A DNA stretch of 58,131 nt from DTU018 sp964618175 (GCA_964618175.1 CAZTZX010000003.1:1-58131); one strand, 5' to 3'; positions 14,735 to 24,220 are shown, numbered from the stretch's first letter. Made by a program: numbers and translations. The notes: generated by a model not told the origin, from the letters alone.

Positions 14735-16426
14735 ATGAAGTTGAGAGGTGCGGAGATACTGCTGCAGTGCCTGCAGAGGGAAGGAGTCGATACCGTTTTC
14801 GGTTATCCCGGAGGTGCGATGCTACCCATTTATGATGCCCTCTATAGTTCTGATATTCGACATATTTTAGCCCGCCATGAACAGGGAGCTTCTCATGCAG
14901 CTGACGCTTATGCCCGGGTGACCGGCAAAGTTGGGGTCTGCCTGGCCACTTCCGGTCCAGGTGCCACCAATCTGGTGACCGGCATAGCTAACGCTTATAT
15001 GGACTCGATACCTATGGTATGTTTGACCGGCCAGGTGGGTTCTTCTTTGATCGGGCGGGACGCCTTCCAGGAAGCCGACATTACCGGTATTACTCTTCCA
15101 ATTACTAAACATAATTATCTGGTGGAAAACACGGAAGATCTGGAACAAGTGATCCAGGAGGCGTTTTACATTGCCCGTACTAATCGGCCCGGGCCGGTGG
15201 TGGTGGATTTACCCAAAGACATCATGGAACGAGTTATAGACTGGGAACCACGCGACCAAGAGGTTAATATTCGCGGCTATCGGGTCATGAAAGGTTTTAA
15301 TTCCGGACAGGTGATCGCCGCTGTGGAGCTGATCCGAAAGGCCCAAAAACCGATTATTTATGCGGGAGGGGGCGTCATTTCATCCAATGCCTCCGAGGAA
15401 TTGCGCAAGTTGGCGGAAGAGCAAAAGATTCCCGTCACTACCACCCTTATGGGGATGGGATGTTTCCCCTCGGCCCACTACCTGTCTTTAGGGATGCTGG
15501 GTATGCATGGAACCCGTTATGCCAACTATGCTATCGGTGAAAGTGATTTGCTTATAGCGGTGGGAGTGCGTTTCGATGATCGGGTGACGGGCAAGATAGA
15601 CACCTTTGCTCCTAATGCTAAAGTCATCCACATTGACATAGACGCGGCTGAAATAGGCAAGAATGTAGCTGTGGACATACCCATCGTCGGTGATGTCCAG
15701 TATGTATTGCAGGCTATCAACAGCCGGCTGCAGCCCGTGGGGTCGGAAGAGCGCCTGGAATGGCAGGGCATGATCGATCGCTGGAAAGATGAATACCCGC
15801 TTCGTTATGGTTCTTCCCCAGAGGGGCGGATCATGCCCCAGCATATTATCGAAAAAATAGGTGAGCTAACTCAGGGCGAAGCTATAATTACCACGGAGGT
15901 GGGGCAGCATCAAATGTGGGCGGCTCAGTATTATAAATTCAAACACCCGCGTAGTTTCATTACCTCAGGTGGATTAGGCACCATGGGTTTTGGATTTCCG
16001 GCTGCCATTGGGGCCAAGATCGCCCGGCCCGATCTACCGGTTATTGATATGGCCGGGGATGGAAGCATACAGATGAATATTCAAGAATTGGGTACGGCTG
16101 TTCAATATAAGCTGCCGGTCATTATATGTATTTTCAATAATCAGTTCCTGGGTATGGTGCGCCAGTGGCAGAGCCTCTTTTATGAAGGACGCTACTCGTA
16201 TACCGATATCAGTCAGCAGCCTGATTTCATCAAACTGGCGGAAGCCTACGGAGCAGTGGGGATCCGGGTCAAGGATGTCAATGGTGTGGATGATGCTTTG
16301 CGACAGGCACTCCAGGTGACCGACCGGCCGGTAGTAATCGACTTCTGGATCGATCGGGAGGCCAATGTTTATCCCATGGTTCCCCCGGGAGGCTCACTGA
16401 ACGATATGCTGGGAGGTGACTTTTAA
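14735..16426 (+). CDS. ilvB: Acetolactate synthase, large (catalytic) subunit
   Basis: Thiamine diphosphate-dependent synthesis of acetolactate and acetohydroxybutyrate, the first common step of branched-chain amino acid synthesis. The protein is 563 residues. Features: the catalytic glutamate region FGYPGGAMLPIYDAL and LARHEQGASHAADAYARVTG, the FAD-domain GVRFDDRVTGK, and the ThDP/Mg motif MAGDGSIQMNIQELGTA with IFNNQFLGMVRQWQ. The start is the ATG at 14735, 6 bases after CGGAGGTG; the GTG at 14726 is part of that ribosome site. It overlaps ilvH by one base. Confidence 0.96.
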   Translation: MKLRGAEILLQCLQREGVDTVFGYPGGAMLPIYDALYSSDIRHILARHEQGASHAADAYARVTGKVGVCLATSGPGATNLVTGIANAYMDSIPMVCLTGQVGSSLIGRDAFQEADITGITLPITKHNYLVENTEDLEQVIQEAFYIARTNRPGPVVVDLPKDIMERVIDWEPRDQEVNIRGYRVMKGFNSGQVIAAVELIRKAQKPIIYAGGGVISSNASEELRKLAEEQKIPVTTTLMGMGCFPSAHYLSLGMLGMHGTRYANYAIGESDLLIAVGVRFDDRVTGKIDTFAPNAKVIHIDIDAAEIGKNVAVDIPIVGDVQYVLQAINSRLQPVGSEERLEWQGMIDRWKDEYPLRYGSSPEGRIMPQHIIEKIGELTQGEAIITTEVGQHQMWAAQYYKFKHPRSFITSGGLGTMGFGFPAAIGAKIARPDLPVIDMAGDGSIQMNIQELGTAVQYKLPVIICIFNNQFLGMVRQWQSLFYEGRYSYTDISQQPDFIKLAEAYGAVGIRVKDVNGVDDALRQALQVTDRPVVIDFWIDREANVYPMVPPGGSLNDMLGGDF

Positions 16427-16908
16427 TGGCCCATACCTTGGCAGTAACGGTTGAAAACAAACCGGGAGTGTTGACCCGGGTCGCGACTTTGTTCCGTCGA
16501 CGCGGCTATAACATTGAAAGCCTGGCCGTCGGTGCTACTGAAGATCCGAGTATTTCTCGTATGACCATTGTGGTGGAGGGTGATGACCAGATAATTGAGC
16601 AGGTCACCAAACAGCTCTATAAATTGGTGGATGTAATTAAAATTGTGGACGTCACTGATGAACGGGCCGTGGAGCGGGAGCTGGTGCTCATTAAAGTCAA
16701 AGCCGACGCCAATGTGCGAGCTGATATAATACAGATTGTTGACATATTCAGAGTCCGGATTGTTGATATCGGACGTAATTCCTTAATTATCGAAGCCACC
16801 GGAGATTCCGGCAAGATAGATGCCATTGAAGACTCACTGAGGCCATTCGGTATTATTGAACTGGTTCGCACCGGTAAAGTTGCTATGGTGCGCGGTGGAG
16901 CAAAATAG
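16426..16908 (+). CDS. ilvH: Acetolactate synthase, small (regulatory) subunit
   Basis: A 160-residue regulatory partner of the catalytic subunit. The N-terminal ACT domain (LAVTVENKPGVLTRVATLF, then RRGYNIESLAVG) binds the feedback inhibitor valine in known enzymes. The C-terminal domain is also of normal length (RIVDIGRNSLIIEATGDSGK). The ATG overlaps the TAA of ilvB (TAATG), so translation is coupled and the subunits are made together. Confidence 0.95.
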   Translation: MAHTLAVTVENKPGVLTRVATLFRRRGYNIESLAVGATEDPSISRMTIVVEGDDQIIEQVTKQLYKLVDVIKIVDVTDERAVERELVLIKVKADANVRADIIQIVDIFRVRIVDIGRNSLIIEATGDSGKIDAIEDSLRPFGIIELVRTGKVAMVRGGAK

Positions 16909-16950
16909 TAACGGCCTTAAAGGTCGTACAATAACAAGGAGGAAGTTAAA

Positions 16951-17964
16951 ATGGCTAAAATGTTCTACGATGCAGATGCAAATTTAGATCTTCTTAAGGG
17001 AAAGACTGTCGCGGTTATGGGATTTGGTTCCCAGGGTCATGCTCAGGCACAGAACCTGCATGAAAGCGGAGTAAAGGTAGTAGTAGGTCTACGCAAGCCT
17101 TTTGATGAGTTCACCGAGAAGGAATGGAATGCAGTGGTTGCCGCGGGCATCACCCCTATGACGGTAGCAGAGGCCGCCCAGGCTGGTGATATCGTCCACA
17201 TTCTCCTGCCCGACGAGATTCAGGCGCAGGTATATAATGCGGAAATCAAGCCTTACCTTAAGGAGGGCAATGCTCTGGGATTTTCCCATGGATTCAACAT
17301 TCATTTTGGGCAGATCGTGCCTCCGGCGTTTGTGGATGTCTTCATGATCGCTCCCAAAGGCCCGGGGCATCTAGTACGCCGCGAGTATGAAAGGGGTGCT
17401 GGGGTTCCTGGTCTGGTTGCCATAGAACAGGATTACACCGGTCAGGCCAGGGAAGTAGCCTTAGCCTATGGACGCGGAATCGGTTGTACCCGGGCTGGGG
17501 TCATTGAAACTACCTTCCAGGAAGAAACCGAGACCGATTTGTTTGGCGAACAGTGTGTACTCTGCGGAGGAGTGACCGAGCTGATCAAAGCTGGTTTTGA
17601 AACCCTGGTGGATGCGGGTTATCAGCCGGAAATAGCTTATTTTGAGTGCATGCACGAGATGAAACTCATCGTTGATTTGATGTATGAAGGCGGTATGAAC
17701 AATATGCGCTATTCCATCAGTGATACCGCTGAATTCGGTGATTATATCATGGGACCCCAGGTAATTGGCGAAGAAGCCCGCATGGCTATGTATGACGCAC
17801 TGGTTGATATACAAGAAGGCCGCTTTGCTAAAAACTGGCTGTCCGAGAATCAGGTGGGCCGTCCTCAGTTTAACGCTCTGCGTCGCCAAAACCGGGAACA
17901 CATGATCGAAGAAGTAGGCGCCGAATTAAGGGCTATGATGCCCTGGTTGAAGAAAGATAAATAA
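16951..17964 (+). CDS. ilvC: Ketol-acid reductoisomerase, class I, with NADH-type cofactor loop
   Basis: Isomerises and reduces acetolactate to 2,3-dihydroxy-isovalerate. The protein is 337 residues, short class I form. The Rossmann motif GFGSQGHAQAQNL is at residues 24-36; the catalytic HGFNIHFG and APKGPGHLVRREY regions and the metal-binding ETETDLFGEQ are present. The cofactor loop runs R48 to W59 (RKPFDEFTEKEW), the 12-residue loop type. Where E. coli has Arg76 and Ser78 for the NADPH phosphate, this protein has Glu56 and Glu58, so NADH use is predicted. GGAGG lies before the ATG, 42 bases after ilvH. Confidence 0.95.
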   Translation: MAKMFYDADANLDLLKGKTVAVMGFGSQGHAQAQNLHESGVKVVVGLRKPFDEFTEKEWNAVVAAGITPMTVAEAAQAGDIVHILLPDEIQAQVYNAEIKPYLKEGNALGFSHGFNIHFGQIVPPAFVDVFMIAPKGPGHLVRREYERGAGVPGLVAIEQDYTGQAREVALAYGRGIGCTRAGVIETTFQEETETDLFGEQCVLCGGVTELIKAGFETLVDAGYQPEIAYFECMHEMKLIVDLMYEGGMNNMRYSISDTAEFGDYIMGPQVIGEEARMAMYDALVDIQEGRFAKNWLSENQVGRPQFNALRRQNREHMIEEVGAELRAMMPWLKKDK

Positions 17965-17985
17965 AAAGATGTAGCAACATTATTT

Positions 17986-18047
17986 GCGAACGATAGCGAG
18001 CATGAGTAGTACCCGTTAGGGTGTTACCATGCTCCGCCAATGGTCGC
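17986..18047 (+). repeat. Long imperfect hairpin between ilvC and leuA
   Basis: GCGAACGATAGCGAGCATG (17986-18004) pairs imperfectly with CATGCTCCGCCAATGGTCGC (18028-18047). Inside it ACCC and GGGT pair around GTTA. There is no T-run. It is an intercistronic element that may protect or process the mRNA, or a decayed dispersed repeat. Confidence 0.6.
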
Positions 18048-18102
18048 TAGTATATTTATACATACCCTGGCGTGAGTACGGTTAATAGGAGGTTTGTAAG
18101 TA

Positions 18103-19635
18103 ATGAGCGGTAATCGCATCTATTTATTTGATACTACCCTTAGAGATGGTGAGCAGTCGCCGGGGGTCAGCCTGAATGTGGAAGAAAAAGTGGAAATCGC
18201 TCAGCAGTTAGCCCGTCTGGGGGTTGATGTCATTGAAGCTGGTTTTCCGATAGCCTCCCCGGGCGATTTTGCAGCTGTGCAAGCCATAGCCCGGCAGGTG
18301 CGGGGACCGGTCATTGCAGGATTGTGCCGGGCTATACCTCGTGATATCGATCGTACTTGGGAAGCAGTTCGTGAGGCGGAAAGCCCACGCATACATACTT
18401 TCCTGGCTACTTCCGATATACATTTGAAGTATAAACTACAGAAATCCCGCGAAGAGGCCTTGGTTCAGGCGGTTGAGGCTGTGAAACATGCCCGCCTCTA
18501 TTGCAATGATGTGGAATTTTCCGCTGAGGATGCTTCGCGCAGCGATGTTGATTTTCTGGCATTGGTAGTAGAAAAAGTGATCGATGCCGGAGCTACAGTG
18601 GTAAACCTTCCCGACACGGTAGGTTATGCGGTGCCGGAAGAGTTCGGCCAGTTTATCCGTACCATTTATGAGAAGGTTCCCAATATTGACAAGGCCATAA
18701 TCAGTGTCCACTGTCATGACGATCTAGGCATGGCCGTGGCCAACTCTCTGGCCGGCATCGCTAATGGTGCCCGCCAGGTAGAGTGTGCTGTTAATGGCAT
18801 TGGGGAACGAGCCGGCAATGCTGCCTTGGAAGAAATAATCATGGCTCTGTATACCCGCCAAGCTCTTTATGAAAAGGATATCAATGTCAATTACGGTGAG
18901 CTGTTTCGCACCAGCCGGTTGGTAAGTAGTTTGACCGGTATGCAGGTACAGCCCAATAAGGCCATCGTAGGCAAAAATGCTTTTGCTCATGAATCCGGTA
19001 TCCATCAGGATGGGGTATTGAAAGAGCGTACTACCTATGAAATTATGAGCCCGGAATTGATTGGGTTATCCCGGGGAACTCTGGTGCTGGGCAAACATTC
19101 GGGCCGGCATGCTTTCAAAGAGCATATGACCGAATTGGGATTTGGCTTGAACGAAGATGAACTTGATGTGGCTTTTATGGCTTTTAAGGAAATTGCTGAT
19201 AAGAAGAAAGAAGTTACCAACGACGATCTGGAAGCTCTAGTCAAAGATAAGGTCTGGTCTATACCGGAAAGATTTACGCTGACTTATCTGCATATCTCCA
19301 GTGGCACCAGTATCGTGCCCACTGCCACTGTCAAACTGGCTATTGAGAATCTGGTATTCGATGCGGCGGCCACTGGAGATGGTCCAGTGGATGCAGCCTG
19401 CCGGGCGGTCGACAAGATCACCGATATCTATGGCAAGATGCTTGATTACAAATTGAGTGCAGTCAGCAGCGGTAAAGACGCCCTGGGTGAGGTTTTGTCC
19501 CATATAGAAATCGATGGCAAGCAGTATGGCGGCCGGGGACTGAGTACCGATATCATTGAAGCCAGCGTTAAATCGTATATAAATGCTATCAACAAATACT
19601 ACTACGAAAAACAACAGCCGGACAGCCAGGCCTAG
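18103..19635 (+). CDS. leuA: 2-isopropylmalate synthase
   Basis: Condenses acetyl-CoA with 2-ketoisovalerate, the first committed step to leucine. The protein is 510 residues with both expected parts: the HMGL-like catalytic barrel (FDTTLRDGEQSPGVSLN at 8-24, HCHDDLGMAVANSLAG near 205-220, NGIGERAGNAALEE, and KAIVGKNAFAHESGIHQDGV) and the C-terminal regulatory domain that binds leucine in known enzymes (from about residue 390). AGGAGG precedes the ATG. It follows ilvC after the hairpin at 17986, and the next gene starts 37 bases after its stop. Confidence 0.95.
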   Translation: MSGNRIYLFDTTLRDGEQSPGVSLNVEEKVEIAQQLARLGVDVIEAGFPIASPGDFAAVQAIARQVRGPVIAGLCRAIPRDIDRTWEAVREAESPRIHTFLATSDIHLKYKLQKSREEALVQAVEAVKHARLYCNDVEFSAEDASRSDVDFLALVVEKVIDAGATVVNLPDTVGYAVPEEFGQFIRTIYEKVPNIDKAIISVHCHDDLGMAVANSLAGIANGARQVECAVNGIGERAGNAALEEIIMALYTRQALYEKDINVNYGELFRTSRLVSSLTGMQVQPNKAIVGKNAFAHESGIHQDGVLKERTTYEIMSPELIGLSRGTLVLGKHSGRHAFKEHMTELGFGLNEDELDVAFMAFKEIADKKKEVTNDDLEALVKDKVWSIPERFTLTYLHISSGTSIVPTATVKLAIENLVFDAAATGDGPVDAACRAVDKITDIYGKMLDYKLSAVSSGKDALGEVLSHIEIDGKQYGGRGLSTDIIEASVKSYINAINKYYYEKQQPDSQA

Positions 19636-19672
19636 CCTGGCTAAACTGAGTAAGAGAGGAGTTATCTCCACT

Positions 19673-20938
19673 ATGGGTATGACAATTAGCCAAAAAATAC
19701 TGGCCTATCATGCCGATAAAAAGCAGGTTGAAGCGGGTGAACTGATCAACTGTCAGGTAGATGTGATCTTAGGCAACGATGTTACAGCTCCGGTAGCTAT
19801 TAGTGAATTTGGACGTTTGGGACTTGACCAGGTACACGATCCAGACAGTATAGTTCTGGTTCCGGATCATTTTGTCCCTAATAAGGATATTAAATCAGCT
19901 GAACAGGCCAAGGTGGTGCGCGACTTTGCCCGGCGTTTTGGCATAAAGCATTATTTTGATGTGGGCCGGATGGGCATCGAGCACTGCTTACTTCCCGAAC
20001 AAGGGCTGACCTTACCGGGTGATCTGATTATCGGAGCGGATTCCCATACCTGTACTTATGGTGCTCTGGGAGCATTTGCCACCGGAGTCGGTTCTACTGA
20101 TATGGCGGCAGCTATGGCTACCGGTAAAGCCTGGTTTAAGGTACCGGAAAGCATTAAGTTGGTTTATTATGGCACTCTGCCCAAATGGGTAGGGGGCAAG
20201 GATCTAATTCTGCATACCATAGGTGATATCGGAGTAGATGGAGCCCGTTATATGTCCATGGAATTCACCGGTGAGGTAATTGATGGGTTATCTATGGATA
20301 ACCGCTTTACTATGGCCAATATGGCTATTGAGGCTGGTGGCAAAAACGGGATAATTGCTCCGGATGATATTACTCTGGCTTATGTGCAATCACGGGCGCA
20401 AAGGGAATACAACCTTTATAGATCCGATGAGGATGCCCAGTATGTTGAAGTTTATGAGTATGATGTAAGTAAACTGGAACCTGTGGTGGCGTTTCCACAC
20501 CTGCCGGAAAACACGCGACCAGTCAGTGAAGCTGGTCACGTACAAATCGACCAGGTGGTTATTGGTTCCTGTACCAATGGCCGGATAGAGGATTTGGAGA
20601 TGGCGGCCACTGTATTGAAGGGGCATAAAGTTCACTCTGAATTGCGCGTAATTATATTGCCCGGCACTCAACAGATTTTCCTGGAGGCTATGCGGCGCGG
20701 TTACATTGAAACCTTCATCGAAGCGGGCTGTGCGGTCAGTACCCCCACCTGTGGGCCTTGCCTGGGCGGTCATATGGGCATACTGGCTAAGGGTGAAAAA
20801 TCCCTGTCCACAACCAACCGCAACTTTGTAGGCCGTATGGGCCATCCCGAAAGTGAGGTCTACCTGTCCAGTCCGGCGGTCGCTGCGGCCAGCGCCATAA
20901 CCGGACATATTACCTCGCCCCAAGAGGTGGTTCGCTAA
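19673..20938 (+). CDS. leuC: 3-isopropylmalate dehydratase, large subunit (HacA/LeuC2 type)
   Basis: The aconitase-family large subunit that, with LeuD, isomerises 2- to 3-isopropylmalate. The protein is 421 residues, the shorter archaeal/clostridial type. Iron-sulfur ligands appear in VIGSCTNGRIEDLEMA and in TPTCGPCLGGHMG; GADSHTCTYGALGAFATGVG is the substrate segment. The start chosen is the ATG at 19673 (MGMTISQKIL), 11 bases after GAGAGGAG; a second ATG two codons on is possible. The frame is open back into leuA but nothing supports that. Confidence 0.95.
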   Translation: MGMTISQKILAYHADKKQVEAGELINCQVDVILGNDVTAPVAISEFGRLGLDQVHDPDSIVLVPDHFVPNKDIKSAEQAKVVRDFARRFGIKHYFDVGRMGIEHCLLPEQGLTLPGDLIIGADSHTCTYGALGAFATGVGSTDMAAAMATGKAWFKVPESIKLVYYGTLPKWVGGKDLILHTIGDIGVDGARYMSMEFTGEVIDGLSMDNRFTMANMAIEAGGKNGIIAPDDITLAYVQSRAQREYNLYRSDEDAQYVEVYEYDVSKLEPVVAFPHLPENTRPVSEAGHVQIDQVVIGSCTNGRIEDLEMAATVLKGHKVHSELRVIILPGTQQIFLEAMRRGYIETFIEAGCAVSTPTCGPCLGGHMGILAKGEKSLSTTNRNFVGRMGHPESEVYLSSPAVAAASAITGHITSPQEVVR

Positions 20939-20981
20939 ACAAATGTCTGGCGCCAAACTAAAAGATTAAGGGGAGTCGGCT

Positions 20982-21479
20982 ATGAAATTTACCGGAAAGG
21001 TTTATAAATTTGGAACTGACATAGATACCGATGCGATCATTCCTGCACGTTATCTTACCACAGCGGATCCTGTTGAACTGGCTCAACATTGTATGGAGGA
21101 TGCTGATCCCAGTTTCCCGCAAAAAGTTCAGCAGGGAGATATTATTGTGGCAGGAAAGAACTTTGGCTGCGGCAGTTCCCGGGAACACGCTCCGATCGCT
21201 ATTAAAGGAGCAGGAGTGGCTTGCGTAGTAGCGTCATCGTTTGCGCGCATCTTCTACCGCAATTCCGTCAATATTGGTTTACCCATATTGGAATGTGCAG
21301 AGGCAGTGCAGGCAATTGAAGAAGGGGATCAAATCCAGGTTGATCTGGAGAGCGGGGAAATAGTAAACTTGCGTACTGGTAAGAATTATCAGGCCGCACC
21401 ATTTCCCGAGTTCATGCAGCATATAATAGCTCAGGGCGGACTGATCGGATATGTGCAAAATAACCTGGATAAAAAATAA
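20982..21479 (+). CDS. leuD: 3-isopropylmalate dehydratase, small subunit
   Basis: The swivelling small subunit partner of LeuC, 165 residues, of the short type that goes with the HacA-like large subunit. Typical segments are KFGTDIDTDAIIPARYL, GKNFGCGSSREHAPIAIKG and SSFARIFYRNSVNIGLPILE. GGGGAG precedes the ATG. It sits 43 bases after leuC and 46 before leuB. Confidence 0.95.
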   Translation: MKFTGKVYKFGTDIDTDAIIPARYLTTADPVELAQHCMEDADPSFPQKVQQGDIIVAGKNFGCGSSREHAPIAIKGAGVACVVASSFARIFYRNSVNIGLPILECAEAVQAIEEGDQIQVDLESGEIVNLRTGKNYQAAPFPEFMQHIIAQGGLIGYVQNNLDKK

Positions 21480-21525
21480 AGTAAAACCTCTAATAAATCA
21501 GCCAGCTTGAGAAAGGAAGAAGTAT

Positions 21526-22599
21526 ATGTTTAAGATCGCTGTTCTTCCCGGAGATGGGATCGGGGTGGAAATAGTTCCCCAGGCAGTCAAAGCGCTGCAG
21601 GCCATCAGTGAGAAATATGGACACACCTTTGATTTTACCGAGGCTTTAGTAGGTGGGGCTGCCTACGATGCTCAAGGACATCCACTGCCCGAAGCAACTC
21701 TGGCATTGTGTGAAGGTTCCGATGCAGTACTCTTGGGTGCTATCGGCGGGCCGAAATGGGATAACCTGCCGGTGGAATTGCGCCCGGAGTTGGGAGCATT
21801 GCTGCCCCTGCGCAAAGAATTAGCTCTTTATGCTAACCTCAGGCCCTGTATCATTTTTCCGCCCCTGATGCATGCCTCCACTTTGAAGGAGGAGATCCTG
21901 CAGGGAGTGGACATTCTGGTTATCCGTGAACTGACCGGAGGCATATACTTTGGAGAAAAGAGCCGCGAGAAAACGGCTGAAGGCCAAAAGGCTACTGATG
22001 TTTTGACTTATTCCACCTATGAGATCGAACGCATAGTGCGCTTTGCCTTTGATGCGGCCCGTCAGCGTACCGGTCGGCTGTGTTCGGTGGATAAAGCCAA
22101 TGTCTTAGAAAGCTCCCGACTATGGCGGGAAACGGTCATGGATATATCTCCTGAGTATGCGGATGTTGAGGTCACTCATATGTATGTTGATAACTGCTCT
22201 ATGCAGCTGATTCGCAACCCGCGGCAATTTGACGTGATCGTTACCGAGAATATGTTTGGGGATATTTTAACAGATGAAGCTTCTATGTTGACCGGTTCGA
22301 TCGGTATGCTACCCAGTGCCTCCATCGGCGGCGAGGTAGGCTTATATGAACCTGCTCACGGCAGTGCACCGGATATAGCGGGCCAAAACAAGGCTAATCC
22401 ATTGGCCACGATTTTGTCAGCCGGGATGCTGTTGCGCTATTCACTAAAACTGGAAAAAGAGGCTCAGGCCCTCGAGCAGGCGGTTCGTCAGGTTATCGAT
22501 GAAGGCTATCGTACCCCCGATTTAGTTCAACCCGGTATGAAAATATTAGGTACCAATGAGATAGGGGATGTGGTGGCCCAGACCATATTGAAAGGATAA
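21526..22599 (+). CDS. leuB: 3-isopropylmalate dehydrogenase
   Basis: NAD-dependent oxidative decarboxylation of 3-isopropylmalate to 2-ketoisocaproate. The protein is 357 residues, normal length. Family segments: VLPGDGIGVEIVPQAVKAL, AIGGPKWDNLP, RKELALYANLRPC, the RELTGGIYFGEKSR loop, and GSIGMLPSASIG followed by YEPAHGSAPDIAGQNKANP (with the NAD-type GSAPDIAG segment). AAAGGAAG precedes the ATG. Confidence 0.96.
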   Translation: MFKIAVLPGDGIGVEIVPQAVKALQAISEKYGHTFDFTEALVGGAAYDAQGHPLPEATLALCEGSDAVLLGAIGGPKWDNLPVELRPELGALLPLRKELALYANLRPCIIFPPLMHASTLKEEILQGVDILVIRELTGGIYFGEKSREKTAEGQKATDVLTYSTYEIERIVRFAFDAARQRTGRLCSVDKANVLESSRLWRETVMDISPEYADVEVTHMYVDNCSMQLIRNPRQFDVIVTENMFGDILTDEASMLTGSIGMLPSASIGGEVGLYEPAHGSAPDIAGQNKANPLATILSAGMLLRYSLKLEKEAQALEQAVRQVIDEGYRTPDLVQPGMKILGTNEIGDVVAQTILKG

Positions 22600-22606
22600 G
22601 CCTTTC

Positions 22607-24220
22607 TTGAAGGAGGAAAACGGCTTTGGGGATAGGAAACTGAACGTCACGATTTATGATACTACTTTGCGGGATGGCTCGCAGGCAGAGGGCATTTCTT
22701 TTTCGTTGGAGGATAAACTGCAGATTGCCCGGCGGCTCGATTTTTTAGGTGTGTCCTATATCGAAGGAGGCTGGCCGGGCAGCAATCCTAAGGACTTGGA
22801 ATTTTTTAAACTCATTCAGAGTCAGGGATTAGACCATAGTCGTATAGCGGCCTTTAGTTCTACCCGTAAACCGAATATCTCCGTTAAACAGGATGTTAAT
22901 CTGCAGGCTCTACTGGATTCGGGCGCGCCTACCGCTACCCTGGTCGGGAAGAGCTGGGACTTTCATGTCTTGACGGCCTTAGAGACCACTCTGGATGAGA
23001 ACTTAAACATGGTACGGGAAAGCATCGCTTATCTAAAGGATATGGACCGCGAAGTTATCTTTGATGCCGAGCACTTCTTCGATGGATTTAAGGCTAATAG
23101 CGATTATGCTCTCCAAGTATTAGAGACGGCTGAAGTTGCCGGGGCAGACTGGATCATTCTCTGTGATACCAATGGGGGAAGCATGCCCTGGGAGATAGCA
23201 GATATTGTTCAGCAGGTAAGTCAACGAATTAAATCTCCCTTGGGTGTTCATGCCCATAATGATACGGGCTGTGCGGTCAGCAATTCTCTGATGGCTGTGC
23301 AAAGCGGCTGTCAGCAGGTACAGGGAACTATCAACGGCTACGGGGAACGCTGCGGAAATGCCGATCTGTGTTCGGTAATTCCTAACCTGGAATTAAAAAT
23401 GCAACGGATCTGTCTGCCGCCAGGCCACTTAAAGCATTTGAGTGAGGTTTCTCACTATATAGCTGAGATTGCCAATATGCCGCACCACAATAATCAGCCT
23501 TTCGTAGGCTATGGTGCTTTTGCTCATAAAGGCGGAATTCATGTAAGTGCCTTATTAAAAGACTCTCTCACTTATGAGCACATTAATCCAGAGGAAGTGG
23601 GCAATCACCGCCGGGTACTGGTATCAGAACTTTCCGGCTTGTCCAACCTGCTCTACAAAGCACGGGAATTGAATCTGGACATTAACAGCTATGATGCCCA
23701 AACGCGTACGGTAATCAAGCAGATTAAGGAGCTGGAAAGTCAGGGATTTCAGTTCGAAGGAGCCGATGCCTCCCTGGAATTATTTTTACGTAAAGCTTTT
23801 GGCCAGTGCAGTGATTATTTTCAACTCTTGAACCTAAAAGTCATCCTGGAAAAGAATGAGCAGGAAGATATAGTTTCTGAAGCCATGGTCAAGCTGAGCG
23901 CTGATGGTCAGACTTTCCATACCGCCGCTGATGGCGATGGCCCGGTCAATGCCTTGGATAATGCGCTACGTAAGGCTTTGACGGAAGTTTATCCGGAAAT
24001 ACAGGATATGCATCTTACTGACTATAAGGTAAGGGTCTTGGATGGGAAAGAAGGTACGGCTGCCAAAGTCCGAGTTTTAGTTGAAACGGCTGACCCAACC
24101 GGCAAATGGAATACGGTAGGGGTATCGGAGAACATCATCGAGGCTTCCTGGCAGGCTTTGGTCGACTCCATAAACTATCTGCTGATGAAGCGTAAACTAG
24201 CGCAACCGGAAAACAACTAA
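22607..24220 (+). CDS. cimA: Citramalate synthase, CimA type
   Basis: Condenses pyruvate with acetyl-CoA to (R)-citramalate, feeding isoleucine synthesis through LeuCD and LeuB without threonine deaminase. The protein is 537 residues: an HMGL-like barrel (TIYDTTLRDGSQAEGISFS, DWIILCDTNGGSMPWEI, VHAHNDTGCAVSNSLMAV, YGAFAHKGGIHVSAL) and a C-terminal LeuA-like regulatory domain. Start problem: the frame has no ATG near its beginning. TTG at 22607 overlaps the front of a strong GAAGGAGG, which then lies inside the coding region, and the only in-frame alternative is a CTG at 22640. The start is therefore uncertain and may reflect an unusual initiation or a sequence error. Confidence 0.9.
   Translation: MKEENGFGDRKLNVTIYDTTLRDGSQAEGISFSLEDKLQIARRLDFLGVSYIEGGWPGSNPKDLEFFKLIQSQGLDHSRIAAFSSTRKPNISVKQDVNLQALLDSGAPTATLVGKSWDFHVLTALETTLDENLNMVRESIAYLKDMDREVIFDAEHFFDGFKANSDYALQVLETAEVAGADWIILCDTNGGSMPWEIADIVQQVSQRIKSPLGVHAHNDTGCAVSNSLMAVQSGCQQVQGTINGYGERCGNADLCSVIPNLELKMQRICLPPGHLKHLSEVSHYIAEIANMPHHNNQPFVGYGAFAHKGGIHVSALLKDSLTYEHINPEEVGNHRRVLVSELSGLSNLLYKARELNLDINSYDAQTRTVIKQIKELESQGFQFEGADASLELFLRKAFGQCSDYFQLLNLKVILEKNEQEDIVSEAMVKLSADGQTFHTAADGDGPVNALDNALRKALTEVYPEIQDMHLTDYKVRVLDGKEGTAAKVRVLVETADPTGKWNTVGVSENIIEASWQALVDSINYLLMKRKLAQPENN

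Noticed and set aside
20390..20956. 188-codon minus-strand frame opposite leuC
   Set aside because: Shadow of leuC, with a low-complexity, non-protein-like sequence.
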